Assembly (NCBI GenBank): GCA_004352715.1
Contig: SCFE01000088.1
Location: 1,445,342 to 1,509,341 of the forward strand
DNA from: Hofstenia miamia
Lineage: Eukaryota; Xenacoelomorpha; Acoela
Length of the DNA: 64,000 nt
Direction: 5' to 3'
In this document: piece after piece, positions 1 to 11,601 of the stretch
Layout: every line of letters begins with the position of its first letter
Numbering within the stretch: position 1 is the first letter of the stretch
Made by a program: the position numbers and the translations under genes
The notes under the pieces: model-generated
The model's input: only the letters and a program-made list of their open reading frames with translations
The model's database searches: none
What the model was told of the DNA's origin: nothing

Positions 1-616
1 GTCGATTATAGGTCATCAATTTAGATCTAAAACAATATTAAGATAATTCCTAAGGTTTGGTTATCCAACCATTTGTTGACAGTTAGTTATCCAATACATG
101 TAAAAGAGAAATGCTAGTTGGCTAATCGAGAGAAAACCCCTACACCTAACTTAAGTGCACTTTCATGGTCTGGCACAGGGACCCTAGAATCGTTCCCTGT
201 GATGTATCCAGACCACTATTAAACACCGCTCAATTAGCTCAACATTGTATTAAATAATCAAACCGTTAATAAGATGAAAAATAAGAATTCTGAATAAAAT
301 TCTTTATCAAATGCTTACAGTAAGTTTCAATGTATTTATATTATTTCAAAAGAAGTACCTGTCGATTTAAATTTCAAACTTCTGCCAAGATGGCAGTGAT
401 AAAATAACGTAAGCGTCGTTTTGTCAAAAGTATTTTTATCAACAGATACAATTATCTTTTTATTGACACATACTTTATTCTTTTTTGCATTTTACAAATT
501 AATCTGAAATCATAGCAACTAATTAATTGTAATATTTTTTAATCAACTCCTTTTCGATCTTAGTCTCTTCTGCGACGTTTGCAGCTTATTTCTGATTATT
601 TTGGATGATGCTACAT
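1..616 (-). mobile_element. Partial gypsy-type LTR (family B), reverse orientation
   Basis: On the plus strand this stretch ends GGATGATGCTACA, the complement of the LTR-B start (TGTAGCAT...) seen at 47777 and 47219. Internal blocks also match the reverse LTR at 45516-47219: 'gagaaaa', 'cctaac', 'ggaccct..aatc', 'aagtacctg' and 'tctgcca' occur in the same order. The upstream part runs off the window. It abuts a plus-oriented LTR-A fragment at 617, so I read it as LTR-B inserted into an older LTR-A. Confidence 0.55.
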
Positions 617-1374
617 TAGGTTAGGTATAACGGTAGGGATTTTTATTTGCTTTAGCTTTGTTATCGTTCATTGTTCGTATTATTACATTATGATCTTTCA
701 TTTAGCCCTAGTAGGAAATTCTATGACTTGTTTGTATTGTATTGTATTAATTTCATTATATGTAATTATTGGCAGACCATACTACCAACTTTCCCTTTTT
801 ATCATGGCTGCATTGGTTGTTCACATGTATAACAGGTTAACATGTATCTATTTATATTTAGGGATATTACATGTAAGGAATTATAACAAGCTAATGCATC
901 CCGGTCTCGAATTCAATTTATATTACAAACTCATTGATAACAAGAACAATCAATGCACTAAATTAATAAGTTATTGCACACTGTCACTATCGTATTACCA
1001 CACATTATTTCATGCACTGAGTCACTGGTGATGCGGCTGGTGTTTCTCTCGATGTTCAAGTGTCAGCTGGAATTTATCGTTATATGTTAATTCTTCAATT
1101 CCTCTTTGTGCTTTGCCTCAGGTCGGGTTGTTAACCCTGTACTTTGTACCATCTATCTCTTGTCTTGTACCTAAAGCATTGTTGTTAGTTTAAGTACCAA
1201 TATTAGTTGAACAGATATTATCTTAATTAATACAATACACAGAGTTAGAGTAGAAGGAGAGAGATGGAAATTTGGAATCTGTCACCTACCGTACTAGTCA
1301 AGCAGGGAAAATTGTCACAGCAGCTCCTAAATTAAGTTAAGTTTTATTAGTTGGAAGGTTGTCAAGATTCTACA
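617..1374 (+). mobile_element. 3' portion of a gypsy-type LTR (family A)
   Basis: This is highly similar to the reverse complement of the solo LTR at 39520-40832. Shared blocks include the TTACATGTAAGGA and 'gctaatgcatccc' segments, 'ccatctatctcttgtct', 'aatctgtcacctaccgtact' and the LTR terminus GATTCTACA. The terminus is followed by cellular-type sequence, not by the TGGCGACC primer binding site, so it is a solo or 3' LTR. The 113-residue open frame at 690-1031 lies inside it and is not a gene. Confidence 0.7.
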
Positions 1375-1559
1375 CAAGATGATGTCGACAAAGGAACATT
1401 TCTTTTAGTATAAAATAAAGTTCTTACAGATTTATTCATTATAAATTCCACATGGACATTCCAATTTAGATTGTAAGATATATTCAAACCAAGATCTAAT
1501 ATATTATTTGCAAATAGTATTGGAGAATCTTTTATATAAATTGAAGAATTTTATTTATA

Positions 1560-3065
1560 TATGAAGATTGTCTAAAGCAGATTACTTTAGATTAATTAAC
1601 ATTAAAGTTGATCATATTTACATCACTCCAAGTAATAACCTTATTAATTTCATTTTGAATATTTTCATGGAAGATACTAGTAGTTAATAATTTTGTATCA
1701 TCTGCAAAGAGCCAACAATCACTATTAAAACATTCTGGTAAATCATTAATAAATATTATAAATAACCAAGGTCCAAGGACAGTTCTTTGAGGAACTCCAC
1801 TAGTTACTGATATAGGATGTGATAGAAAGCGGTTTATATTTACAATTTGATATCTGTTAGAAAGTTATGAGTGAAATAATTTTATTAATCGTTCATCAAA
1901 TCCGAAATTTACCATTTTCATTAGTAATATATTGTGTGGAATTGAATCAAAGGCTTTTCTGATATCAAAATATATCCCATATGAAACTACTTTGTTATCT
2001 AAATTATTGTATATAGTATAAAGATAGTCCAGAAGATTAGTAATTGTGGAAGAACCTCGAATGAAACCATGTTGGGATGATTTGATCCTTCTTTTTATAA
2101 ATGGATAAATGAAATTATGTAAACATCTTTCAAAGATTAAAGACAGTCGTGGTAAGATACTGATCGGTCTATAGTTAATTACTTTTGTAAGGCTGCCTGA
2201 TTTATGAATTGGTACTACATAAGCAGGTTTCCATATATTAGGATAAACACCTGATGAAAAATTTTGGAAAATATGTTAATAATTGAAGGTAATAATTCAA
2301 AGGATAGTTCTTTAATGAAAATTGATGGTATCTTATTAAATGAAAGTGCAGATGTTGACTTCTGTAAATCTATAATCTTTAGAATATCGGAACTAAGTAG
2401 ACACATGTTATCCAAATTTATAATATTTTTGTAATCTTTTTCATTTTCTTTGAATGTTTCTGTGTTTTTTACAAAAACCGTAAAAAAATATGCATTAAAC
2501 ATATTTGTCATTGAGTGTCAAAACTTCTTTCACCATTCCATTCTATGATATTTGGAATTTGACTTTTACATAGTCCTCTTAAATGTTTGAATATAGTATT
2601 AGGGGAAGTTCAGTTAAACGAATTTAGAAACACTATTTTGTTCAATTCAATTGAGTCATTAAAATCATTATACAATTTCTTAAGTTTTCATAAAAACATA
2701 GTAATGTGTGCTTGATCTTTTTGCGCTTACAAGTATTTATTTTATTTAAAATATGGACAGTATGCAAAGAATAAAATGAAGGTAGTTCACATCTTCATTT
2801 TCTTTTGCGTGGAATGAAAGTATCTATTAAACTATATATATTGCCATACCAAGAATTCAAAAAACCATTTATATTGTTGAAATCTTTTAAACGAAGTTCA
2901 TTTAATAGAAATTTAATTGAAGAATAGTGTGCATTATTGAATGAATATTTATATATAATGTATTTTTGCCTTACATATTCAAAAAACTGTATATGAAAGA
3001 TTGAGTAATATATAATATGAAAAATCCAGTAAAGACCTATGTGGGGTATCAAATATCCCAATGGT
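1560..3065 (-). pseudogene. LINE (CR1/Jockey-like) reverse transcriptase relic
   Basis: Read on the minus strand, conceptual fragments follow the order of a non-LTR retrotransposon ORF2. The endonuclease-RT linker ends in 'YSLIDTFIP' (about 2800-3061). A segment with FN.YF..VF-like sequence and 'KIPSIFIKELS' follows (2215-2511). Then come 'NYRPISILP' (about 2170), 'QHGFIRGSS' (about 2060), a D..KAFD-type block 'FDIRKAFDSIPHNIL', '[10 protein letters not shown]' (about 1790) and the catalytic FADD box 'LFADDTKLL' (about 1700). Several stops and frameshifts break it, and the 5' end and most of the endonuclease are missing. I infer a dead, 5'-truncated copy. The clade is uncertain because only RT blocks were compared from memory. 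Confidence 0.85.
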
Positions 3066-3460
3066 CTTTAAAACACAATTGCTGTGTAAGGATTTTGCAA
3101 ATATAACCAATGAGTGAAAACATATTGCAATGACTGCTTATAAAATAATAATAAAGTCACAAAATGGCTTAGTATTAACGTGAATAGTTTTTGAGCAATA
3201 GCACATTGATTGTTATATGGGATATGACTTACCCCGAAAATCGACAAACCATTAACTTCAAACCGAAAATCACGGATCAGTAAGTTTTTGCCTAATCCTC
3301 TCTTAAAAATTAGTGCCATTCTCACATTATTCCCAGAAATTCGATAATTCTATTCAAATTTTATTGTTACTTCTAGGCAAGATCATGTGTCAGTTTTTTC
3401 AGACTGTTTTGTCAGCCATACAGGTCTACAAAACTATGGAGGAAAAATGACAGCTTATTC

Positions 3461-3840
3461 ATGGTTATTAAACTCATCTTAACTTTGAGAAGAGTAGTCA
3501 AAAATCCTATTTTGCATGTAAAAAAACGCAATATTTTGAAAACTTCAATTCAAACTAAATATTGTGAACGGTATATTTTCCTATGGAATTTTCTAAAGTT
3601 GCTTAATGGTTGGATTGCAGTTAACAAACAATCTAAAGATTGTATGAATGCATTATCATTTACATCAAACACTTTAATTTTGTTTTGTGATAGTTTCATT
3701 AACAGTGACTGCTTTGCTTTCTTATGTAAATTTTAATCAAATTATATTGAATCACGATTTGGCATGTATAGACAATTCATGGGAAGCAGATATTATGTGA
3801 AGGATGTGGACATTAAGGTTTACCCTACATTCCAGCCTAG
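3461..3840 (+). pseudogene. P-element/THAP9-like transposase, C-terminal relic
   Basis: Two adjoining open stretches (3461-3736 and 3764-3988) are separated by one in-frame stop. Across it the conceptual protein reads 'NYIESRFGMYRQFMGSRYY', the conserved motif of P-element-type (THAP-associated) transposases, where a D.lE.rFG.yR...G.nY block follows a helical segment. Upstream, 'FLWNFLKLLNGWI' and 'ALSFTSNTLILFCDSF' fit the W..L / T..al..t pattern preceding that block in the family. The N-terminal part is absent here. The N-terminal half of a similar transposase lies at 33341-36220 on the opposite strand. Family recognition is from memory of motifs. Confidence 0.6.
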
Positions 3841-4404
3841 TTCGCAATCATCATTGTCGCTTAAGCAACATAAGTTGCTTGAAAGGAAAAGTAAAATGTT
3901 GATAGTTGAGGTTGAAATATCAAGCCACGCGACAAGCGCGCTATATAGCTATAGATATTTTAAAAGCAACCAGACACAATATCGTTAAAAACTACATACC
4001 AATATAATAAATGTTTTCCCAGGTGCAATACTCTACATTATTGATGCAGAAAAACGACGAAAAGTGATCAAATTATTTTTTACTCCAAAGGCATGTTAGA
4101 AAAATAGGTGGTCATTACTTCTGAAGCTTGCTTCATTTTGTGTTTGATGACAACTTTAAAACTACAAATCTTGACAACCTAATCTACTACAAGATGATAT
4201 TGCGCAATACGATGGACTAAACTTCGAAACAAGACACTTAAAACCAATTTATTTTTTTCAAAAAGTCAGAGGCCCAAGACCGAGAGATAAAAATAATTAG
4301 GTTTCACATTGTGGTCTGCAATTATAAGAAAAGTTCTTATTTATTAGAAATGAAGGCAACGAAACCATATCACAGGAAATCGAGGATCATGAACTGCTAT
4401 AAGA
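3841..4404. other. Unassigned intergenic sequence
   Basis: No coding pattern, RNA gene or repeat boundary is recognisable between the P-like transposase relic and the start of the inverted-duplication arm. Confidence 0.4.
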
Positions 4405-4461
4405 AAATTTCTACATCAAGAAATTCAGACTATGTCATTACGCAAACAGTCCATAAATTAC

Positions 4462-4464
4462 AAG

Positions 4465-4497
<33 letters not shown>
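4462..4497. repeat. (TA)n microsatellite
   Basis: An uninterrupted TA run inside the left arm. The homologous point in the right arm is the microsatellite and gap at 45259-45437. Confidence 0.95.
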
Positions 4498-4502
<5 letters not shown>

Positions 4503-4709
4503 TAAAATTTTAGGCTTTAGTCTTTGTCAATAATTATTTGTTCAATTAATATAGATATTGAGTGAGTTGAAGATATTGGACGTATATCCGTCAATGGTGT
4601 AAACAGGTTAACCATTTCAAGGGGAATAACATCTGCAGTAACAAAAAGTTCTGCTGAAGAATCACACAAAGAAGATTCTATCAAAATACAAATTGGCTTG
4701 GCTAGTTCA

Positions 4710-4892
4710 NNNNNNNNNNNNNNNNNNNNNNNNNNNNNNNNNNNNNNNNNNNNNNNNNNNNNNNNNNNNNNNNNNNNNNNNNNNNNNNNNNNNNNNNNNN
4801 NNNNNNNNNNNNNNNNNNNNNNNNNNNNNNNNNNNNNNNNNNNNNNNNNNNNNNNNNNNNNNNNNNNNNNNNNNNNNNNNNNNNNNNNNNNN
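4710..4892. other. Assembly gap, probably spurious
   Basis: The 30 bases before the gap (4680-4709) are identical to the 30 bases after it (4893-4922). The homologous stretch in the right arm (about 43960-43990) has this sequence once and no gap. The N run therefore most likely joins two overlapping contig ends. Confidence 0.8.
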
Positions 4893-5155
4893 ATCAAAAT
4901 ACAAATTGGCTTGGCTAGTTCATAACTAAAACTCTGCAAAATCCAATTGGGCAATACATTAGAATTATGATCTGGACCAGCCGCTTTTCAAACAGGTGAC
5001 TTCTTTAACATATGAAAAATTATCATTTCATCACATATTATTCCACAATTGTGATCACTTCTAATTGGTGGAGAAATTTGTTGGAAATGACAAAAAGATT
5101 CTGTTAGCTTTAAATTAATTTCATTAGCAAGGACACTGGCGCGACATTTGTCTAA

Positions 5156-7121
5156 AGTAGCGTGCACACCTACAACTTTGCGCACAACTTTTTGGGTAAT
5201 TATAAAGTTCACAGCAAAAATATTTTGCGTATACACTTACAACTTTGCGCACAACTTTTTAGTTGAATTATATGTATTGCAATTTTTATTAATTAAATTT
5301 ACCAGTAAATTACATTACAACCCATACAATGAAGCAGTCTGAAGGAAAAAGACATAGTTTTGAAAGCACCTTGTGCTTCTTTTAACATTTGCAGTATAAA
5401 AGATTTTAAAAAATCGATTAATATTTGTCTAAACCACATTAATTGTATGTTATTAGCAAGGTATTACTATTTGAAAATTTAAACTAAAGAAATTTTGATG
5501 TTTAAAACTTTGCTTGAAATTTGAAGTGAGATATGTTTCAAAATTGAATGTGCTGATGATATAGAATGATAACAAATGTAAAGGAATTGACATGAAAATG
5601 ATATACAATGAGGTACAATTCATATAGATTTATAGATTAAATCTTACCTGATACTTGAAGTATGTCTGCAATCTCCTCCCTGGCAATTTGTTTTAAGTTT
5701 GAGTGCTTATACTCAGGACACTATGTGTTCCATAGACAGGGTTTGCTTTCTATTAATTGAATTAATTCAACCTCTTTATAATGCGTCCACATTCTTACCA
5801 GAGGTGCCAATTATGGTACAGTACCATACCATTATGTACCATATTATGGATACCATAATGGTATTGTAGAAAAAATATTATGGCCATTATGGATGGTAAA
5901 CTTAAAAATATGGCAATAATGGAAATCCATAAATTTATTGTTACATACACAGAATTTATAATTGATTTCATTAAAATTGTTAAATTTAGTTTCATATGTC
6001 TTACATTTATTATAATTGAATGGGTATAAATATTTATTTTACAAATATTTTGAACCCAAAAACATTTTGATAAGATAACAATTTTTAAAAGTTCTGTAAG
6101 CAGTTTCAGCAGATTGTAAATAAATACTAAAGATGAAGTTGTTTCCTATTTGTAATAGTGGATTGCAAACAAATGCTGACGATGAATTTGTTTCAAAATT
6201 TATAATAACAAACACGTTGTATTCGAGAACAAACAAAAAATAATTGGTTTATTAGTTTATTTAAAATTTGTTTTGAATGTTTCAAAATCTTTCTACGACA
6301 TAGTGAATTGCTTTTGCCTTGTAATACATTACAATTTCATGTTACAGAAAAATGGTTGTAGCTTGCAATTTCTTATTTGTTATTAAATATTAGAAATCAC
6401 TACATTTAATTGGCATTACGTATTACCACATGTGTTCTACTTATATTTCGTCACCGCCATTCACCATATTTTACATAATGGCCATAATATATGGACGAAA
6501 GTTAAAATATGGCCATTATGGACTGCTAAAAATTTCGCCTTACTATATTCGAAAAGTAAACAATGAGTAATTCAAACTATGCGCCAGCGTCAGAGGGTAT
6601 GTTTTCGAATGCGCCAAGCCCTGTATACAAGAATAAACGAATATTACAATTATTGAAACACAGGAAGATTATGGGATGCAAAAGTAAAAAATATTTAAAA
6701 AAATTAATAACACTAATTTTAAAATTGTTATTATAATATATAATAATTATATCATCTGTCAATTAATTACAAAAATTTCTTCATTTGTAATTATATTTTT
6801 ATTAAAGAAAAGTAGTTTGTTACAAAATTTAAATTGTGCACTCCTCAAAAATAGATTATTCAATTAAAAGTTCACAACAAAGTTGGAATCGCGCGTACAC
6901 ACTTACAACTTTTCTTGTGCGCCTCATTAAATCACGAAAGGTTGCGCGCAAAAGTAGAACCAATTTAACTTCTCAAATTAGGTTGCGCGCAAAAGTAGAA
7001 CCAATTTAACTTCTCAAATTAGGTTGCGCGCAAAGTTGGAATCGCGTACACACTTACTTTTCTTGTGCGCCTCATTAAATCAAGATAGGTTGCGCGCAAA
7101 GTTGTAAGTGTGCACGCTACT
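5156..7121. mobile_element. PIF/Harbinger-like non-autonomous DNA transposon (TAA target duplication)
   Basis: The element begins AGTAGCGTGCACACCTACAA and ends with the near-perfect inverse (GTAAGTGTGCACGCTACT), giving terminal inverted repeats of about 30 bp. It is flanked by TAA at 5153-5155 and 7122-7124. The right arm (around 43725-43740) has the unoccupied site with a single TAA-equivalent, which proves insertion. A 3-bp TWA target duplication is typical of PIF/Harbinger. No transposase or Myb-like ORF is visible, so the element would depend on a helper. The right end contains a 41-bp tandem repeat (starts at 6940, 6981 and 7022) built on GGTTGCGCGCAAA, and subterminal copies of the TIR core occur at both ends. 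Confidence 0.75.
5800..6540. repeat. Internal AT-rich segment with repeated TATGGCCATTATGG motifs
   Basis: Within the PIF-like element, copies of ATGGCCATTATGGA and ATGGTA/TACCAT palindromes cluster near 5805-5920 and 6470-6525. This may be a nested MITE: the left edge reads CAGAGGTGCCA, which is hAT-TIR-like. I cannot define a matching right terminus. Confidence 0.3.
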
Positions 7122-8661
7122 TAAGAGAGCCTCCAGTAGTTAGTTGCATTGATTGAACAGATATACAACTCTTTTTCTTAATACATGACCACCACTGTGA
7201 AGGGCTAACTTGTTTGAGTTCCTTGCCATGATGCTCATATTATCTTTCTCTTGAAAAATTCAAAACTCTGTTAACGTAATTTTTTAAATTGCCAGAGTGT
7301 AATGCTTGTCCCCTTTTCTTTATGAGATTCTTAATTTTTGGACTTATCCATGGCTTGTCAATAGAGAAAACTATGATTTTTGTCAGTGGGAAACAAAATG
7401 TCAATTTGATGTGAAATATAAGATGATTACGCATCCCATTGACTAACAATGTTCAACTACTTCCTAAAGAATTCCATCCAGTTTACGGATGATAAAAACT
7501 TCCCAAATTGTAAAGTTTGTTGTATCACAAATACTTCGACGCAATATGTAAGAATTTGATTGTGGTTTATCTTCTGTTGACCGCATTATTATTGATTGGT
7601 GGTGACATCCTCCTATATTTGGTAGGTGACAAACTTCCTTAAAGATGGCTTGATTCGATGCAAATATTTTGTCGAATGTTTTGCCAAGTTGGGTTGGGAA
7701 TTTAACCATTTGCTGAATGTGAAATTCTGTGAGAAAAAAGTTAGTACTTAGAGCATTAAAATCTCTAGCTATATTTATCACATGATTTGGATAGTCAATT
7801 TTAAATTACTTAGCTGTAATCGTAGGTATTTTGTCAATTTTTTGTTTTCGGTATTACTCCAATGCGGATGATAGATCCTCCAATGATGCATTCCCTAGGT
7901 GAGCAAGAAGGAGAAAATTTAATCCATAAGGCTTCTATTCCAAAAAATTCATCACTTTTTACCAAAGAAGGTATAAAACGCAAATACGGAATGTCACAAA
8001 GAATCTGAATCATTACTCCTCCTTCATATCAAACAATTCTATCTAACCGCTCAATATTATAATTACTCTCCGCTCTGAGTTAAACTTGACAATGCGAGAG
8101 GTCTAGGTCTATTGCTGTTTTTGCTGGATTTTCTAGTTCTAAAAACATTACAATTTTGATCTATTATATTTAAATATTTTAACTTGTCATTTACTAATTC
8201 CATTTCACACTTCAGTCTCTTTATAATTCCTTGAATTAATGAGTAAGTTTAAACAAAATGACGGCCATTACTGCCTTTAGCATTGAAGATGAGGAGGCTT
8301 GTTCATTGTTGCGTTCAACGAGATTACGCGATTCCTCTTCTGCTCTAATTTTCAATTTCTTCAACCTCACGCTACAAAGATTTTATACGAATTTCTAATT
8401 TTGAAACTTTAGGTATTCCAAAATTTAAGGCTGGAAACACTTTCTCAAAGAAAAGTCATTACATATTGTAATGAGATTGTCAGAATAACGTACAAATGCG
8501 TCCACTGCAGTTCTAAAAAAGCCAGCACATTCGTTTAAATGGTAATTTGATTTGCAAAATATTCACATGAAGATAATTGCATTGCACTTGATATCCTGAT
8601 GGCATGACTTACAAACGTTGAAACAAGTTGAGTTCGCTGAGTTGTTTAACATCTGTCTCTT

Positions 8662-8921
8662 NNNNNNNNNNNNNNNNNNNNNNNNNNNNNNNNNNNNNNN
8701 NNNNNNNNNNNNNNNNNNNNNNNNNNNNNNNNNNNNNNNNNNNNNNNNNNNNNNNNNNNNNNNNNNNNNNNNNNNNNNNNNNNNNNNNNNNNNNNNNNNN
8801 NNNNNNNNNNNNNNNNNNNNNNNNNNNNNNNNNNNNNNNNNNNNNNNNNNNNNNNNNNNNNNNNNNNNNNNNNNNNNNNNNNNNNNNNNNNNNNNNNNNN
8901 NNNNNNNNNNNNNNNNNNNNN
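8662..8921. other. Assembly gap at a (TA)n microsatellite
   Basis: N run followed by TA repeats to 8972. In the right arm the equivalent interval is the (AT)n at 42499-42549 plus about 40 bp, so the true missing sequence is probably short. Confidence 0.8.
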
Positions 8922-8940
8922 ATATATATATATATATATC

Positions 8941-8972
<32 letters not shown>

Positions 8973-8982
8973 AGGAAACTAC

Positions 8983-9271
8983 CTCATAATATGCGTGTGC
9001 TTCATGCATTAGTCCAGTATTTACATTGCACTCGAAGGGATACCTTGCACAGCCAGTTCTGAAAGTTTCATCATCAGGGTTCCGCCCTTCGCAAAAAATA
9101 TCATCATCACAAAGTTTATCTAATGGAATGCATTTGTTTGTTCCGCTACATGCAGCACAGTTGTGTGAAATGCAAAGAATATTCTCATCTGTGTCATCAA
9201 TTAGTAAGTCTGTGCTGCAATTGTCCTCCATGTCACAAAGTTGCTCTTTGGTAAAACAGCGCTTTGAAGTA
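8983..9271 (-). CDS. LDLRa-domain secreted protein, exon 3
   Basis: On the minus strand an acceptor TTCTAACTTAG precedes the exon and a GAG|GTAGTT donor ends it, giving 289 nt (entry phase 2, exit phase 0). The translation carries paired-cysteine LDLRa modules: 'CFTKEQLCDMEDNC' and 'CAACSGTNKCIPLDKLCDDD', with acidic residues before the last cysteines as in calcium-binding LDLRa repeats. The entry phase matches the exit of exon 2 at 12478. An inverted duplicate of this exon lies at 42197-42485. Read past the donor, the frame would run into TA-repeat sequence (Tyr-Ile repeats), which supports splicing here. Ligand or partner is unknown. Confidence 0.7.
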
Positions 9272-10835
9272 CTAAGTTAGAAATTACCCTTTTCATTTCA
9301 CTGAATACATCAAATTACCATTATTAAGTTGGACTAAAATTTATATGTAGGGTCGCTTCATTACTTAAAATATTGTATGCAAATTCAATTTATTTGGTTA
9401 ATTTGATGTTCAATATCACAAAAATTTAAACATTTAAATAAAATATAAATTGAAGTATAAAGGATTTTCCTTTAAATTTTTAAGGGAATTAATTTTGTGT
9501 AAGAATGGTTGTGTTCTTTAATATCACTCAATGAACATAGTTTGCTTGGCATTGTATTTTGTGTGGGAATTTTAACTTTTTGTCTACGCAAGACAACATA
9601 ATGTGTGGGACATAAACCCCGCGTACCAAAATTTACTATTTTTCCTTAGATAAAAGAAATCTAATCGTAATATTATGTTCTATATTTTCAAATTCAAAAC
9701 AATCAGTAAGCGGATTATTCCTATTTATGCAATGTAAATAAAGGAAGTAAGATCCTATGAGTTATTAATATGAATGCGAACTTTCAACATCTTTAGAGAA
9801 AAATAACTTATACAAAATAGTTTCTATTAATTTGCTACACAATTATATTAATCAATTTTAGCCATAAAGTCTAAATGTCACCACGAAAAATGTCATTGAG
9901 AATGTTTGGACGATGACAAGAGGAAGCCACATTTGTGAAATTAAGCAAAGCGTAATGAAAGAGTGCAAGGGCGAAGAAAGGCTCCAGTATCTAACAGATC
10001 TTATTGAAAAACAAAAATTAAACCTCTTAACTTAATGAAAACCATTTCATTCTAATGATGTTTCTTTATTATTCTTTTTATAAATAAAGTCTATATTCTA
10101 TTATTCAATGTGAAACATTTTCAATTATTGTTGGCATAGTTGAATAAAATAAATTTTTTTGTTCAGCATTTATCTAAATTTCAATAATGAAACAATATAT
10201 TCCCATGGATTTTAATCAAGTATTACTGATTTCTAAAAGTTAGTTTTTTCGTCAAAGTTTACCAATTCAAGTACTTTATTAATATGGGATGTTAAGAATT
10301 TTTTTCGAATTTCGATTTTCCTCGCGTGGTTTTGGGTAACTAGGGTAGAAAAAAATACTCACCCAAAATTTCAGCCACATTGGTCAATATTGACGAGTGA
10401 AAATGACTGAAATTTTTGAGAAAATGCGAAAATACCAAAAATTAAAAAATGTTTGTTTCATTAAATTACTACTATGAAGGTAAAATAAGTAGGAATTTTT
10501 AAGGTTATTCAGATCATGCAAATCTATTATTATCTCTTGAGAACTCTTTTAATTTTACCATATCAATCTCAATCAGACGAAAAATCGCCAAAACATTGAA
10601 TTTGAATATCTTTTCAACAATATGATTTCTCATTGAACAGAAAATTTCATTTGCATGTCCTTGAGGCACAAGATTATGTTTTTGCACAAATCTTCATCAA
10701 TGAATGAGCAAGCCCAAATCAATAGATGTGTCAATGTAAAATGCTATCAATATTGTTGACAGGCTTGGTTAGAATTGTTAAACAATGTGGAATATGCAAT
10801 TTGTTACTTAAAAGAAACTCTAGTAGCAAACTATA

Positions 10836-10934
10836 TATATATATATATATATATAATTATTATAAGAGGCGCTTTTTGGATTTTTTAAAGAATTTTTTTA
10901 AAACTGTTTTATTAATATTTATATGATTTACAGA
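10836..10934. repeat. (TA)n-flanked repeat with AAGAGGCGC motif
   Basis: A TA run followed by 'attataagaggcgct'. The same junction in reverse (gcgcct.tt.taagtatata) occurs at 12058-12080 and 36930-36945, so this is a repeat family whose edge is a TA microsatellite. Confidence 0.55.
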
Positions 10935-11240
10935 TAAAATTAATATAGTATTTAAATTTGGATGTATTTATATCATTATTTGTTAAACATTTTAGCTGAA
11001 AAAACTAAAAACATTAATTAAATATTAGCACATTTTCAAATTTTGGCTGTTTGCTCTGTTTGCCTTCAATGAAAAGGATTAATTAATAAAGTAATTACAA
11101 TTAAGTGTCAAAGTGGCGTTTGCTTCATCATCATAGATGGCAGGTTACTATTTACAAGTATATATACTGACAAGTAAATTACTAGTAATGTTTCTAAAAA
11201 CTAATTTGAGGTTACCTCTTCAGGTTACTGGGGATTAGTA

Positions 11241-11601
11241 GTGCTTGGCAGTAAACGGAAAAAAGAACCGAAACCGCGGTTTTTTAAGAAACCGAACTGA
11301 AGTGGAATTTTGAAACTGGAAAGTTTCGGATTTGAGATTAGGCCCTAAGCCCTTGTCGTCTCCAACTCTGGCCCAAATGCCTCTCCCAAAAATTCAAAAT
11401 AAAACAAGAAATAGCTTGCTATCGTATAAACTGTACTACTACAGTAAGTGAAATAATATTCGTAAAACTACGAAAATAAGATGAGGATATCTGCGATGAT
11501 GGTATGGTCTGCTAAATCAAAAAAAACGAACCGAAACCGTGGTTTTTTTAAAAAACCAAACCGAATCGACATCAAAATTATCGAATCCCCCGAACCCTAG
11601 C
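11241..11601. mobile_element. hAT-like MITE with 8-bp target duplication
   Basis: The 361-bp element is bracketed by GATTAGTA at 11233-11240 and 11602-11609. Both ends carry the palindromic block ACCGAAACCGCGGTTT or its near copy, at about 11266 and 11530. An 8-bp target duplication is the hallmark of hAT elements. There is no coding capacity. The inner breakpoint of the inverted duplication (about 11340) falls inside it; the right arm retains only the first part (36395-36515). Confidence 0.6.

Larger units (their letters stand above)
4510..8660 (-). pseudogene. LINE-2, left copy (ORF1 zinc finger, endonuclease, RT), interrupted
   Basis: This is the reverse-strand partner of the LINE at 42560-45110. 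Visible parts: the start of the Cys-rich ORF1 zinc-finger region at 8563-8660, an EN-derived stretch at about 7790-8060, and an RT-proximal segment 'LANEINLKLTESFCHFQQI' (4988-5140). A 'FSYELAKPICILIESSLC' block continues at 4680-4950 across a false gap. The RT catalytic and C-terminal parts are deleted relative to the right copy. A 1966-bp TIR element splits the RT region at 5156-7121. Multiple stops and frameshifts make it non-functional. Confidence 0.75.
4405..11340 (+). repeat. Left arm of a large inverted duplication
   Basis: This arm matches 36395-45482 in reverse complement. Anchors from outer to inner end: 'agactatgtcattacgcaaa' (4425) against 45462; the LINE RT segment at 4510-5150 against 43740-44140; the ORF1 zinc finger at 8565-8660 against 42590-42690; LDLRa exon 3 (8983-9271) against 42197-42485; the segment at 9290-10450 against 40840-42190 (interrupted there); 10600-10830 against 39060-39270; and 10850-11340 against 36395-36935. 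The exon copies differ at 13 of 289 positions. This arm lacks about 1.1 kb present at 44140-45240 and carries a private 1966-bp insertion. The inner end falls inside a hAT-like MITE. Confidence 0.9.

Noticed and set aside
690-1031. 113-residue hydrophobic frame
   Set aside because: Lies inside an LTR and is not kept open in the solo LTR copy at 39520-40832. The similar 164-residue frame at 62908-63402 is also LTR sequence.
6940-7060. CRISPR-like direct repeats
   Set aside because: Three head-to-tail 41-bp units without unique spacers, located at the end of a DNA transposon in a eukaryotic genome.
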